64,000 nt of DNA from Acidithiobacillus marinus (GCF_002847505.1 NZ_MXAV01000036.1:85095-149094), one strand, 5' to 3'. Shown: positions 25,171-34,719, numbered from the stretch's first letter. Made by a program: numbers and translations. Notes: generated by a model from the sequence alone, not told the origin.

Positions 25171-26169
25171 TTACCTCCGTAGTACTGAAAGAGCGGCATG
25201 AACCAGGGCCTGACTATAACGCCAGTCCAGCCAGGAATTACGGGCAATGCGCAACAGGGTCATGCCCATATAAAAAGGCACTCGGCGGGTAATGGCCGCA
25301 AATGCGGCCTGCCGATCCGGGAAATGGGTGCTGTATTCCCAGAGAAAATGACCGATAAAAGGTTCTGCCTGCGCCGCATGATGGGTATTTCGCAAGAAAT
25401 GATGATGAATTTCTCCGGCAATCATACCCAGATCGTAGGCGCGATCTGCGCGCTTCATGCGTTCGAGATCAATGGCAATGATTTTTCGGGGATCGGCAAA
25501 TAAAAAATTGGATGGGGTCGCGTCTCCATGAATCAACACGTCCTGATCAGACCACATGGAGGAATCGTGCTGCCAGTGCTCCCGATAATGATAGATTTCC
25601 CGTAATTGGGCATCGCTTATCCGATGGCGACGCTGGAGGCGGGCCATGATTTTATCAAAGTATGCATACTGCTCATTAAATTGAACCCTTTCCGGACCGG
25701 CGGTATGGTTATGTAGCTTGGCTAGAAACCAGGCGAGATCGGTCAGACGCTCATAGAGTATATGGTCTTTTTTGACAGACTGGTAGTGATCCAGAATTTT
25801 CGATAACGATTGACCAGGACAATATTCTTCAATAACCAAGCTGTTGATATGCCGAGCAATTCCAAAAGCCCGGGGAATCTGAAAATGGCTTGGATTCAAG
25901 CCGATCTGGCGAAGAAAATGTAAATTCTGCCATTCATTCCAGGCCCGATCCCAGGCATGCTGCGGATCCTTGCCGGGGCGCTGAAAAAACTTGCCAATGA
26001 CTTTCTGCCGGGAGTGGCTCTCTTCATAGAGGAAAACCTCATTGGAAGCGGGAAACTGAAAAACCCGAAAATGATGAATGACATTTCCTGACATCAGCTG
26101 CGGGAAAATAATGTCGCACAGGTAGGCAAAAAGCGGATCTTCTGGAGAAAGTCGACCCAGATATTTCAT
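25171..26169 (-). CDS. Aminoglycoside-phosphotransferase-like kinase
   Basis: The protein has 332 residues from the ATG at 26169 (MKYLGRLSPEDPLFAYLCD). The eukaryotic-like kinase core is clear: an N-lobe VIGKFF lysine, catalytic loop LIHGDATPSNFLF (HGD.....N), and metal site AIDLERM. APH/choline-kinase-like enzymes phosphorylate small molecules. The substrate cannot be named; resistance is only one possibility. It is followed closely by a HAD hydrolase, and the next gene upstream ends 31 bases before its start. Confidence 0.82.
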   Translation of the reverse strand: MKYLGRLSPEDPLFAYLCDIIFPQLMSGNVIHHFRVFQFPASNEVFLYEESHSRQKVIGKFFQRPGKDPQHAWDRAWNEWQNLHFLRQIGLNPSHFQIPRAFGIARHINSLVIEEYCPGQSLSKILDHYQSVKKDHILYERLTDLAWFLAKLHNHTAGPERVQFNEQYAYFDKIMARLQRRHRISDAQLREIYHYREHWQHDSSMWSDQDVLIHGDATPSNFLFADPRKIIAIDLERMKRADRAYDLGMIAGEIHHHFLRNTHHAAQAEPFIGHFLWEYSTHFPDRQAAFAAITRRVPFYMGMTLLRIARNSWLDWRYSQALVHAALSVLRR

Positions 26170-26200
26170 GACCCCGATTCCATCTGGCAATCTTTGTGCA

Positions 26201-26716
26201 TCATGGCGGGGGTGCCTGCAGGACCGGATGGAGATCAATACGTACAATCCTCCAACCGGGTTCCAGTCGGCTCAGTGTCGGGGCGATATTGTCTTTGATC
26301 TGCTGACTCAGAGCATTTTGCGCGGCTGCAGAATGGGCAACCTGATCCAATTGTGGAAACGCCATGAAGGGATTGGCAATCAGGCTGTTGAAAAGATCTT
26401 CTGACCGTGTCAAAGCATGCCAGGGCGCGTGGCCTCGCAGCACAGCTATCGGGTCAATAGTCAAAGCTTTTTCCTTGCCGGATGATGTTTGCACCATCAC
26501 CCCATAAGAACCCAGAGAGAGAGTTTTTTCCGCTGTCCGGGAAGTGGGTGCTTTAACAGGAGCAGGTTTTTCTGGAGGCGGTGTGATGGCTTGCAAATGC
26601 AGTGGAACGATGAGGGCAATAGCAATAGCTACGCCTGTTGCCACCAGCGCTAGTATGAGCAACCAGATCCAGCGATGCTTTCGGGAGGCAACAGACTTTT
26701 TTTTGCGGCGGGCCAA
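26201..26716 (-). CDS. Single-pass membrane protein, FliL-like layout, unknown function
   Basis: This 171-residue protein has a basic N-terminus (ARRKKKSVASRKHR), one membrane helix (WIWLLILALVATGVAIAIAL), a Pro-rich linker, and a periplasmic domain of about 100 residues (SLGSYGVMVQTSSGKEKALT). The C-terminal part contains PTLSRLEPGWRIVRIDLHPV. The general layout resembles FliL or DotB-like accessory proteins, but no family can be named. It is the first gene in a three-gene minus-strand group with the kinase and HAD phosphatase. Confidence 0.65.
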   Translation of the reverse strand: MARRKKKSVASRKHRWIWLLILALVATGVAIAIALIVPLHLQAITPPPEKPAPVKAPTSRTAEKTLSLGSYGVMVQTSSGKEKALTIDPIAVLRGHAPWHALTRSEDLFNSLIANPFMAFPQLDQVAHSAAAQNALSQQIKDNIAPTLSRLEPGWRIVRIDLHPVLQAPPP

Positions 26717-26935
26717 TGTCCATCACTCCTGTATGAGAGGGCACTTGTTCGGGGCCGATATCCATTTTGTATCATGGCCAGTGACCGGAGAACAAATGAT
26801 TCGCTATGGGATGCGGCCAGGGACAAATCAGGCATGCCTGATTTCAGCTGGAGGCGCGGAATTCTATGGTTTGCCTGGCGGCAACCCGTTAAACTCTGGA
26901 GCAAATCCTTTTTCTGAAGCCGATCCGGGACGAAG

Positions 26936-28549
26936 ATGATTCCTGAAACTGCCGTTTTGCTGCTTTTTGTTGCTGCGTCACTGCTCTCGGTTCTCTCCAG
27001 TCGTATGCGTCTGCCCTATACGGTCGCTTTAGTACTGGGGGGGTTGCTGCTGGGAGGGCTACATTTATTTCATACCCCGGTACTGACCCACGATCTGGTG
27101 TTCAATTTATTTTTACCCGGCTTGATTTTTGAATCGGCATACCACCTTTCTGCCAGCGCCATGTGGCGTGATCGATTGGCTATTTTTGGTTTGGCGGTGC
27201 CCGGTGTGTTTCTATCCATGGTGGTTACGGCCTATGTTTTTCTATGGTCTTCGGAATACTTGCCGCATCTTTCCGGAGCGGTGATTCCATTGGCGGTGGC
27301 GCTGGTATTCGGGGCGGCGGTGGCGGCCACGGATCCCATTTCCGTGGTGGCCATCTTTCGGAAATTAATGGCGCCCGAGCGCCTGACCTTCATGATCGAA
27401 AGCGAAAGTCTGTTGAATGATGGAACGGCTATCGTCTTTTTCAGTCTGTTTTTGACCCTGGCCGAAGGCAAGGCCGTATCGATAGCGCATCTAGGGCTGG
27501 ATTTTGTCAGTGAGGTGGGTGGAGGTGCATTACTAGGTCTGGTCATTGGATGGCTAGGTTCGGAAGTCATCAAGCGGGTGGAGGATGGCATGGTCGAAAT
27601 CACCATTACTATTCTGGCCGCCTATGGCAGTTTTTTGCTGGCCATTCAGTTGGGTTATTCCGGAGTCATTGCTACGGTCGTCGCGGGTCTGCTTTGCGGT
27701 AATTATGGGGCGCAGAAAGGCATGACCGCTTCCGTGCGCATGGCCGTCAATATCTTTTGGGAATATATCGGCTTTGCCCTGAACTCACTGATTTTTCTGC
27801 TGGTAGGCTTGACCATCAACCTGCTGGATCTGGTGCATATCTGGGCGTTGATTTTGGCCGCATATGTGGCAGTCACCATTGCCCGTGCGGCGGTGGTATA
27901 TGGTATGGGGGCGATACTGAGTCGTACCCGGGCGAAAATCCCGCTGAGCTGGAATTTTGTACTGATGTGGGGTGGCATTCGTGGCGCCCTCTCCATGGTG
28001 CTGGCGCTGAGCTTGCCCATCGGGCTTCCACATCGGGAGCTGCTCATCAATTTAGTCTTCGGTGTGGTTTTGCTGACGATTCTGGTGCAGGGCCTGAGTA
28101 TTTCTCCCTTGGCCAGAATGTTGAAGGTTCTGGGCAAAAATGAGTCGGATCAAAAAACGGAAGTGCAACGTCTGCGCATATTTCTGGCGCAAGCCGATCT
28201 GCACGAATTGGAACAATTACAAAAAGAGGGACTGCGTGACCAACGCGCCCTCAAGGCCTTGACCCGTTATTTTGAAGCCGAGCAACAAGAGGCTAGTCAC
28301 CAGTTGCAGCAATTGGACAAACCTGACAGCAACAAAATTCTGCAAGGGGATTTTGTGCGTTTATACCGACGAATCTTGTTGTCCAGAAAAGAAAAAATAA
28401 ATCAGGCGCGCAGTGAAGGTCTATTGAATGATATCAGTGCTGAACAGTTGATAGTGGATATTGATGCACAATTACTGGAAATAGCATCACAACCGGAAGT
28501 CGTGTTCGCGCGGATGACCGATGTGGAAGAGGATAAAGCCCGTGCGTGA
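26936..28549 (+). CDS. CPA1-family Na+/H+ (cation/proton) antiporter
   Basis: The 537-residue protein has twelve or so helices. The family signature in TM5-6 is present: VFGAAVAATDPISVVAIFRK with the ion-binding Asp, and ESLLNDGTAIVFF. A cytoplasmic tail of about 140 residues (from 400) is helical and charged. It swaps Na+ or K+ for protons at the inner membrane. It overlaps or abuts trkH, so with TrkH/TrkA it forms one cation-balance operon, useful for holding a reversed membrane potential at low pH (known physiology of acidophiles). Confidence 0.92.
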   Translation: MIPETAVLLLFVAASLLSVLSSRMRLPYTVALVLGGLLLGGLHLFHTPVLTHDLVFNLFLPGLIFESAYHLSASAMWRDRLAIFGLAVPGVFLSMVVTAYVFLWSSEYLPHLSGAVIPLAVALVFGAAVAATDPISVVAIFRKLMAPERLTFMIESESLLNDGTAIVFFSLFLTLAEGKAVSIAHLGLDFVSEVGGGALLGLVIGWLGSEVIKRVEDGMVEITITILAAYGSFLLAIQLGYSGVIATVVAGLLCGNYGAQKGMTASVRMAVNIFWEYIGFALNSLIFLLVGLTINLLDLVHIWALILAAYVAVTIARAAVVYGMGAILSRTRAKIPLSWNFVLMWGGIRGALSMVLALSLPIGLPHRELLINLVFGVVLLTILVQGLSISPLARMLKVLGKNESDQKTEVQRLRIFLAQADLHELEQLQKEGLRDQRALKALTRYFEAEQQEASHQLQQLDKPDSNKILQGDFVRLYRRILLSRKEKINQARSEGLLNDISAEQLIVDIDAQLLEIASQPEVVFARMTDVEEDKARA

Positions 28550-29999
28550 GGAAATCCTGGCACTATCGGTGCGGCCCAGGATGATTGCTGCCTATCTGGG
28601 CAGACTCATGCTGGTCACAGGACTCCTGATGCTGGCCCCGGCTTTATTTGCTTTACTGGCACCGGGCTGGTCTGGTGTATGGCAGTATGGACTCACAGCG
28701 CTGATGCTCATAGGGTTAGGTCATGGCTTGCAACGCTACGTGTTACTTCATAAAAAGGACGTGCTTCAAGCCAATGAAGCGATGGTCATTGTTGCGCTGA
28801 TTTTTATTTTAACCCCCGTTATTTTTGCGATACCCATGAGCGCGAATGGCGTGGGATATCTCGCTGCATTTTTTCAGGTGGTTTCGGATATCACCACTAC
28901 TGGAATGGAAGTGCTGCCGAAAGGACAACTACCCATATCCTTCTGGTTGACTTCCGCCTGGTTACAATGGATTGGGGGTTTAGGGATTACCGTATTATCA
29001 CTGGGGCTGGTCTCCAGTCAGGTTCTAAATATCCGACGCTTGAGCGGAGTGCTGGATGGTGACAGCCAGCAACAGCAAGTACAACTTACTGATTATGTGC
29101 GTAATGTGCTAATAGTTTATCTTATCCTGACAGTGCTCACTTTTTTTGCTTTGCTGATAGCAGGTCAATCAGCCGTGCAAAGTGCCATATTTGCCATGGC
29201 GGCAGTTGCTACCGGTTGGTGTGCTCCAGCCCGTATTGGTATCAATGATTATTCCGGTGCGGTGCAACTAATTATCGCTCTGGCCAGTATGAGCGGTGCG
29301 GTGACCATCGGCTCTTATTTGCTTCTGTCTCGAAATCGCTGGCGGGATTTTCTGCGAGACGTAGAGCTTCGCTTGCTACTGTTATTTATTTTTATCGGAA
29401 CGCTGGTGCTGGGCGTGAGCTTGTATTTTTCCGGAATACCGATTGGAAATGCCTTTTTCAAAGCATTTCTTTTGGCTACTTCGGCGCAAACCACCGCTGG
29501 ATTTTCTCCCCTTGATCTGAATATGGTTTCTGGCTTTGCCCTGGTCATCTTGATTGTGTTGATGTTTATTGGCGGTTCTGTAGGCTCTACGGCGGGGGGA
29601 ATCAAGCTGGTGAGAGCCTGGTTATCACTTAAAATTGTGGCGTACCTGATTCGGTCTACCAGAATGTCGGTACATGTAGTAAATCCTTTGCGCATGGAAG
29701 GGCGAACGGTGCCGGCTTCGGTGTTATTAAATACCTTGGCTATAGTGATGTTGACTTTGATGGTCATGACCTTGAGTTGGCTCGCTTTTCTGGTTTCGGG
29801 TTATCCCGCGTTACCGGGGCTGTTTAACGTGGTTTCGGCCATGAGTACGGCGGGGCTATCAGTGGGTGTTCTCAATGTAAGCACCCCTGTGGCTTTGAAA
29901 TTGGTACTTTGCGCAGATATGCTTTTCGGACGCTTGGAGTTTGTGGCTCTTTTAGTGTTACTTGCCCCCCGTACTTGGTTCGGTCGGCGTTTACGATAA
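28542..29999 (+). CDS. trkH: Trk-type potassium uptake protein, membrane subunit
   Basis: The protein is 485 residues from a GTG at 28542, where AGAGGA lies about 8 bases upstream; an ATG at 28521 would add 7 residues inside the antiporter gene. The four pore repeats are present, with selectivity glycines in SDITTTGMEVL, AVATGWCAPA, TSAQTTAGFSP and SAMSTAGLSVG. It imports K+ with H+ or Na+ and needs a TrkA-type cytoplasmic subunit, which is encoded just downstream. Confidence 0.92.
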   Translation: MREEILALSVRPRMIAAYLGRLMLVTGLLMLAPALFALLAPGWSGVWQYGLTALMLIGLGHGLQRYVLLHKKDVLQANEAMVIVALIFILTPVIFAIPMSANGVGYLAAFFQVVSDITTTGMEVLPKGQLPISFWLTSAWLQWIGGLGITVLSLGLVSSQVLNIRRLSGVLDGDSQQQQVQLTDYVRNVLIVYLILTVLTFFALLIAGQSAVQSAIFAMAAVATGWCAPARIGINDYSGAVQLIIALASMSGAVTIGSYLLLSRNRWRDFLRDVELRLLLLFIFIGTLVLGVSLYFSGIPIGNAFFKAFLLATSAQTTAGFSPLDLNMVSGFALVILIVLMFIGGSVGSTAGGIKLVRAWLSLKIVAYLIRSTRMSVHVVNPLRMEGRTVPASVLLNTLAIVMLTLMVMTLSWLAFLVSGYPALPGLFNVVSAMSTAGLSVGVLNVSTPVALKLVLCADMLFGRLEFVALLVLLAPRTWFGRRLR

Positions 30000-30016
30000 T
30001 GGATAAGGAGTGAGAA

Positions 30017-30673
30017 ATGCGTGTGGTTTTTGCTGGAGCTTCCAATTTGGTGGTCAGAACCGTGCAGCAACTGAATGAACAGACCCGCCATGACGTGATC
30101 ATTATTGAAAATGACGCAGCACTGATTGATAGTCTCAATGACCAGTTAGATGCTGCTTTTATTCAAGGCGATGCCAGTCTTCCAGCAATTCTGAAAGAAG
30201 CTAATCCCCGTGCCTGTGATTTCTTTTTTGCCACAACAGATCGTGACGAGAGCAATATGATTGCTGCTCTGACGGCCAAGGCGCTGGGCTTCAGCCGGGT
30301 TGTCGTGTTAATTAAGGAAGAATCCTACGAGCCTATCTGTCAGGAGTTGGGTTTGGATGAAATCATCATTCCTTTGCGTGCGGTCAGAAGAGATATGATC
30401 AATATCATTGATGGTGAACGAGAGCGCCATCTTTCGGATTACATTCGTGCAGATCTCCGTTTGTTTTCATTTCGGGTGCCATCAGACGCCGAACCGCAAA
30501 CGCTGGATGATCTCGCTCTGCCAAAAGATACCAAACCAATTGTGATATATGACGATCGGGACACACCCCGTACGCTGAGTGGAGACATGACGATACAACC
30601 TGGCGATGACGTGGTGCTGCTCACGCATAAAAACACCCTGAAGACCTTGGAGAACAGGTTTTCAAAAAAATAG
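30017..30673 (+). CDS. trkA: Trk system regulatory subunit (KTN/RCK domain), TrkA-like
   Basis: The 218-residue protein has an RCK-N Rossmann domain (residues 1-130: MRVVFAGASNLVVRTVQQLN, then DVIIIENDAALIDSL, QGDAS, ATTDRDESNM) and a C-terminal RCK-C domain (about 140-218, MTIQPGDDVVLLTHKN). The first loop reads GASNLV rather than the normal GxGxxG, so NAD binding may be altered. It has one KTN/RCK pair, half the length of E. coli TrkA. It follows trkH by 17 bases with AAGGAG before its ATG. Confidence 0.9.
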   Translation: MRVVFAGASNLVVRTVQQLNEQTRHDVIIIENDAALIDSLNDQLDAAFIQGDASLPAILKEANPRACDFFFATTDRDESNMIAALTAKALGFSRVVVLIKEESYEPICQELGLDEIIIPLRAVRRDMINIIDGERERHLSDYIRADLRLFSFRVPSDAEPQTLDDLALPKDTKPIVIYDDRDTPRTLSGDMTIQPGDDVVLLTHKNTLKTLENRFSKK

Positions 30674-30883
30674 GAGCCGTGATTAATATTGCTGCTCCAC
30701 ATCCGATTTTATGCAATAAAATACTTATATTTCCTGTCTCTTCATGGCGACATTGTAATCGAAGAAAAATAATTTTATTTCCATTAAGATTAAATTTCTC
30801 TATATAAATCAATTTTTAAAAAAATAATAATTATTTTTGATCACGCTTTAATTTGGCGACAAAGATCAATTTTTCATGTTTTT

Positions 30884-30912
30884 TTGACAGATTAACAGGG
30901 CTGAATAATAAT
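30884..30912 (+). promoter_or_regulatory. Vegetative-type promoter of the lipoprotein-SOR unit
   Basis: A perfect -35 box TTGACA (30884-30889) is followed after 17 bases by AATAAT (30907-30912), five of six to TATAAT. It lies in a very AT-rich 280-base gene-free region. RNA would start about 32 bases before the lipoprotein ATG. Confidence 0.6.
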
Positions 30913-30950
30913 AGAATTTCTGATTCATTATTGATTTATGGAGGAATTCT

Positions 30951-31223
30951 ATGAATATTTATAAAATAATTCCGATAAGTATATCTTTGCTAGGCTTGGC
31001 GCTGGCTGGATGTTCTGGTGTTTCACAGGGGCCACATGGCGGTCATGATATTTCCTGGTACCTCCATCATCAGAAAAAAATGACCCAGGAGGTCTCTTGG
31101 TGTAAAAACAGTGCTGGGCGCGATAAGCTGGAATCATGCAAAAATGCTGAACAAGCATCTTCTAATGCAGTGTCCTATAATGCGAAAAAAACCATGAAGA
31201 GCATCGGGAATGCTTTATCTTGA
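30951..31223 (+). CDS. EexN-family-like lipoprotein
   Basis: The 90-residue protein has a lipoprotein signal (MNIYKIIPISISLLGLALAG with Cys21, lipobox LALAGC). The mature part reads SWYLHHQKKMTQEVSWCKNS then LESCKNAEQAS, matching the EexN pattern WYxxHxxE...xxCxN...CxNAxxA of conjugative-plasmid entry-exclusion lipoproteins. GGAGG lies before its ATG. It is the first gene before SOR, with 68 bases between. Outside plasmids, EexN-like proteins have no known role; its presence hints at a mobile origin for the SOR segment. Confidence 0.7.
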   Translation: MNIYKIIPISISLLGLALAGCSGVSQGPHGGHDISWYLHHQKKMTQEVSWCKNSAGRDKLESCKNAEQASSNAVSYNAKKTMKSIGNALS

Positions 31224-31291
31224 TTGGGTGTGAACCAATATATATTTTGCTGGTCAAAATATATCCATGAGTAACTACTGGAGGTTAATAT

Positions 31292-32227
31292 ATGAGTACA
31301 AATCCTATTATTGCCATCAATCAGTCTAAGGTAGCCAATCGCCCGGAAAGTTATGCAACTATGATGAAAGTGGGACCAAAGGTATGTATTACTACCGCAT
31401 CCCATCCAGGTTTCCTAGGTTTTGAGCAATTACTTCAAACAGGCATTCATCCCATGGCTGGACGCTATGGTGGTGGTGCGGTGGATATGCATGAAACCTT
31501 GAATCCTATCTCCATGTTTCAATATACCGTCTGGAAAGATGTAAAGTCACATGAAGAAATGCATCACGAAAATTTCAAGGAAATTTTTGAATTGTGCGGA
31601 AGCTGTTTGGATATGGTCATAGAAGGTCCTTGGGAACCCTATTATGAAGTGGTTCGTTCTGACTTGCCCCTGATTATGGGTATGACCGATATTCCTGCGG
31701 CTTTAGGCCAATCTTTTGCAGAACAAAAACCAGTGCCTAAAGTAGCCTTGTCGGCAAAACGCAGTATTGCCATTGGCGATCATTGGGTGATGGATGGCCA
31801 CGAGGAGGATTTTGAAAAGGGTGCTATTGAGACACTCTCCTGGATGAAAGAAAATGTGCCAGGCATGATCGGTTGGATGATCATGAAACAATTTGGTGTT
31901 TCTGCGATTGGGTCTTTTCAGTTTGATCCTAAAGGTATGCTGAAAGCCACACTTGGCGCCAATCCTCCAGAGTACAATACGAATTATGGCAGTCAGGTGC
32001 CGGACAAGCCACTCATTCCCGGACAAAAGCCCACACAGTACCTGGTGCATATGGAATGGGAATCGCCAGAACATGCCCATATGGGCATAGCCCATGCCAT
32101 GCTGGACTACGAGCTACGGCAGATCCACAATGAAGGGGTTTTAGCCCACCTGGATAAGGGACCTTACTACATGCTTTTCGGGCCGATGATGGAACAGGGT
32201 CAATGGCGTAAAAAACTAGTGTTCTAA
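31292..32227 (+). CDS. sor: Sulfur oxygenase reductase
   Basis: This 311-residue protein aligns end to end with the archaeal SOR of Acidianus. All key residues are present, shifted by one: Cys32 (KVCITTASHPGF), iron ligands His87, His91 and Glu115 (SHEEMHHENF, GPWEPYYE), and the CGSC pair Cys102/Cys105. The cytoplasmic enzyme, a hollow 24-mer in Acidianus, turns sulfur plus oxygen into sulfite, thiosulfate and sulfide without external electron carriers. It has TGGAGG before the ATG and a strong terminator after. The segment is more AT-rich than its neighbours and sits with an EexN-like lipoprotein, so horizontal gain is plausible. SOR is found in only some Acidithiobacillus. Confidence 0.97.
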   Translation: MSTNPIIAINQSKVANRPESYATMMKVGPKVCITTASHPGFLGFEQLLQTGIHPMAGRYGGGAVDMHETLNPISMFQYTVWKDVKSHEEMHHENFKEIFELCGSCLDMVIEGPWEPYYEVVRSDLPLIMGMTDIPAALGQSFAEQKPVPKVALSAKRSIAIGDHWVMDGHEEDFEKGAIETLSWMKENVPGMIGWMIMKQFGVSAIGSFQFDPKGMLKATLGANPPEYNTNYGSQVPDKPLIPGQKPTQYLVHMEWESPEHAHMGIAHAMLDYELRQIHNEGVLAHLDKGPYYMLFGPMMEQGQWRKKLVF

Positions 32228-32251
32228 CTCTCTGATCGGTATGATCCATTC

Positions 32252-32292
32252 AACCCCTTTGATGCCTCAACAGATGCATTAAAGGGGTTTTT
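32252..32292 (+). terminator. Terminator after SOR
   Basis: AACCCCTTT pairs with AAAGGGGTT across a 20-base loop and is followed by TTTATT, 25 bases after the sor stop. Confidence 0.8.
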
Positions 32293-32311
32293 ATTGGGCA
32301 ACAGCGGATGT

Positions 32312-33571
32312 TCAATATGGACTTTTGTCTTCTCTAATCAAAGTGACCGCCGCGCTGTGACGAATATAGTCCACTCCCCAGTCCATGAGCGCCAGTATCT
32401 TATTGCGGCCCCCGATAATCCCGTACAGATGTATAAAAAGCCAAAGTAACCAAGCTGTTATTCCGGTTATCTGGAGATGATAGCGGGGTATTTCGCAGAC
32501 GCCATCAAACGCTTTGAGTACAGCCATACTCCCCGGATTTTTATAGGTAAATTCAGGAATATCTGCACTGTTTTCTCCACTCAGGATATGCTTCGCTACA
32601 TGCTTCGCACTTTGAACGGCAAAAGGCGCTACCTGTGGCCAAACCGTACCATGATTTTCTCCGTAGGCAAGATCACCTATCGCGTAGACATGCGCATGGT
32701 CTATCAATCGGCAATGACCATCTACGGGAATTCTCCCATGAGGCATTTTTTTACCCGGTATTTGGTGGATAAGAGGATGCGCTGTGACTCCGGCTGTCCA
32801 TATCAAGGTTGAAGCGGATATTTGCTGCTCTCCAATGCGTACCGTTTGCCCATCAAATCCATCAACATGTTTTCCCAATATAATATGGGCACCAAGATGT
32901 TGTAATTTTTCGTAAGCCTTTTTTTGTAGCTTTTCAGCAAAGCCTGGTAGTAGCGCATCCCCGCCCTGAATCAATGTAACCCGGGATATGTCATGGGGAA
33001 GTTCTGGGTAGTCTCGAGGAATAATGATGCGTAATAATTCAAGTAAAGCGCCACAGAACTCTACACCCGTTGGACCACCGCCTGCTATGACAAAATGTAA
33101 CAGACCTTGTTGTTCTACTTCTGAAGTGCTTGCGCTGGCTTTTTCCAAAGCGGCAATAATCCTGCTCTGAACCTGTTCTGCAGCTGCTATGTTTTTTAAG
33201 TGAAGAGCGTTTTCTGATATTTCTTTGTTTCCAAAAAAATTGGTGACTGTTCCAAAGGAAAGGATGAGCTTGTCCCAATGAATTTCAGTGTGGTCAGTGC
33301 AATATAATTTTTTTTCATTCCAATCAATTGTTTTAACGCAGCCCCAGTGAAAGTGAATATTGGATGATCTCAATAAGGGCCTCAGCGGGGATGCAATAGC
33401 ATTGCTTTCCAAATCGCCAGCAGCTACCTGGTAAAGGAGGGGCTGAAATAAATGATAATTATGGCAATCGATAATAATGATCTGGTGCCCGGATTGGGCG
33501 AGATCTTTCGCGACCTGGAGGCCGCCAAATCCAGCGCCTATGATGACAATTTTTTCTGGATTTTGGCGCAT
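32312..33571 (-). CDS. ndh: Type II NADH:quinone oxidoreductase (NDH-2)
   Basis: The 419-residue flavoprotein has two Rossmann motifs: FAD (VIIGAGFGGLQVAKDL) and NADH (FVIAGGGPTGVEFCGALLEL). The NDH-2 family also shows YHLFQPLLYQVA, VYAIGD before the second quinone-facing part (APFAVQSAKHVAKH), and a C-terminal amphipathic membrane anchor (TAWLLWLFIHLYGIIGGRNK). It oxidises NADH and reduces quinone without pumping protons. Its start is 2 bases after the MFS stop, so it ends a five-gene operon whose SDR likely makes NADH or NADPH; NDH-2 could then regenerate it. Confidence 0.92.
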   Translation of the reverse strand: MRQNPEKIVIIGAGFGGLQVAKDLAQSGHQIIIIDCHNYHLFQPLLYQVAAGDLESNAIASPLRPLLRSSNIHFHWGCVKTIDWNEKKLYCTDHTEIHWDKLILSFGTVTNFFGNKEISENALHLKNIAAAEQVQSRIIAALEKASASTSEVEQQGLLHFVIAGGGPTGVEFCGALLELLRIIIPRDYPELPHDISRVTLIQGGDALLPGFAEKLQKKAYEKLQHLGAHIILGKHVDGFDGQTVRIGEQQISASTLIWTAGVTAHPLIHQIPGKKMPHGRIPVDGHCRLIDHAHVYAIGDLAYGENHGTVWPQVAPFAVQSAKHVAKHILSGENSADIPEFTYKNPGSMAVLKAFDGVCEIPRYHLQITGITAWLLWLFIHLYGIIGGRNKILALMDWGVDYIRHSAAVTLIREDKSPY

Positions 33572-33573
33572 GA

Positions 33574-34719
33574 CTATGAAGCTGACTGTTTCTGCCGACT
33601 ATTCCGCCAAGCCAGCCAAAGCAGGGGGATCGCCCAGAGGGCGGAAAAGGTATAAATCTGATTCAGAGAAATGAAATGTTGCAGCGGGCCAAGACCCGTC
33701 GAACCGATACCTTCGCCAATCATCAGCGCGCCCACCAGCAGCCCGGCCATTTGCGTGCCTTCCTTGCCATGCGCAGCGACGCCGAAGGCCATGCTGTAGG
33801 GATAGTAAATGCCACAAGCGGCTCCAGCCAGTGCAAATGCTAGTAACAGTGCCGTTGCACTGACCAGATGGGGTATGACGACAAAACAGGCCGCCATGCC
33901 GATGGGGGCCAAGCGATAGACCCAGCGTCTGGAAAGCAGGTGATCGGGAATGCTGCCCAAAATGAACCGGGCAACGGTCATGCCACCCCAAAACAGAGAA
34001 AGTGCCAGGGCGCCTGTCGCAGCCGGTAGATGGTGATCTACACTGACGAGCACATTCGCCCAGCTGCCGAAGCTGCCTTCACAAATCGCATAGATCACCA
34101 CAGCAAAAGCGAAAGGCATCATGGAGCGTCGCCAGGCGCGCAAGCCACCGATTTCTTGAGTGTCTTTATCTTCTGCAAGCGGAAATAGTAGTAAAACCAG
34201 CCAGAGCAGGAGGATGAGAGCAGGCCAGGCAACCCAGCTCAACCAACTTTGCGCGCCAGTCAGAATCATGGGTGATACGGCGGTTGCACCGCCAATGACG
34301 GCGTTCAGAATAGTGACAGCCGCTGCGGCAGCACCGGCAAAAAGGAGGGATGCCGCCCGATTGATCGCGGCGTTAGTCAATCCGAAGCCAATGCCAAGCA
34401 TGAGTGTTTCAGCCAGCAGTAACAGGACAACAAAAAGCCCCGAGCTGAAAAAAGCCACTACCAGTAAAGTCATGGCGATGGCATTGCTGATCGCTCCCAG
34501 GCGAAACAACCCTTTGCTTCCCAGTCGCTTATGAATAGCTCCTGCACTTAAAGCCGCCAATATGGCGCCAATGATTTCCGGAAAATACAACATGCCATAA
34601 GTGGCATTACTCATGTCGTAGGGAGCGCTGCGCAGCGTAGTACCCAGTGCCGGAATCAGCACAAAAGCAGCTCCCTGCAAGAAGCCAGCGATATATACTG
34701 CGCTGAGGCCGCGTTTCAT
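33574..34719 (-). CDS. MFS transporter
   Basis: The 381-residue protein has about twelve helices (RGLSAVYIAGFLQGAAFVLI; HKRLGSKGLFRLG as diverged motif A between TM2 and TM3). It resembles sugar- or drug-type MFS members, without a decisive subfamily motif. Its ATG overlaps the GMC-oxidoreductase stop by four bases, and it sits between that gene and ndh. In this context it may move glucose, gluconate or a related acid; this is inference from neighbours only. Confidence 0.82.
   Translation of the reverse strand: MKRGLSAVYIAGFLQGAAFVLIPALGTTLRSAPYDMSNATYGMLYFPEIIGAILAALSAGAIHKRLGSKGLFRLGAISNAIAMTLLVVAFFSSGLFVVLLLLAETLMLGIGFGLTNAAINRAASLLFAGAAAAAVTILNAVIGGATAVSPMILTGAQSWLSWVAWPALILLLWLVLLLFPLAEDKDTQEIGGLRAWRRSMMPFAFAVVIYAICEGSFGSWANVLVSVDHHLPAATGALALSLFWGGMTVARFILGSIPDHLLSRRWVYRLAPIGMAACFVVIPHLVSATALLLAFALAGAACGIYYPYSMAFGVAAHGKEGTQMAGLLVGALMIGEGIGSTGLGPLQHFISLNQIYTFSALWAIPLLWLAWRNSRQKQSAS

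Noticed and set aside
26759..26917. Short frames between the FliL-like gene and the antiporter
   Set aside because: Several overlapping short frames exist; none has a convincing ribosome site or known pattern.
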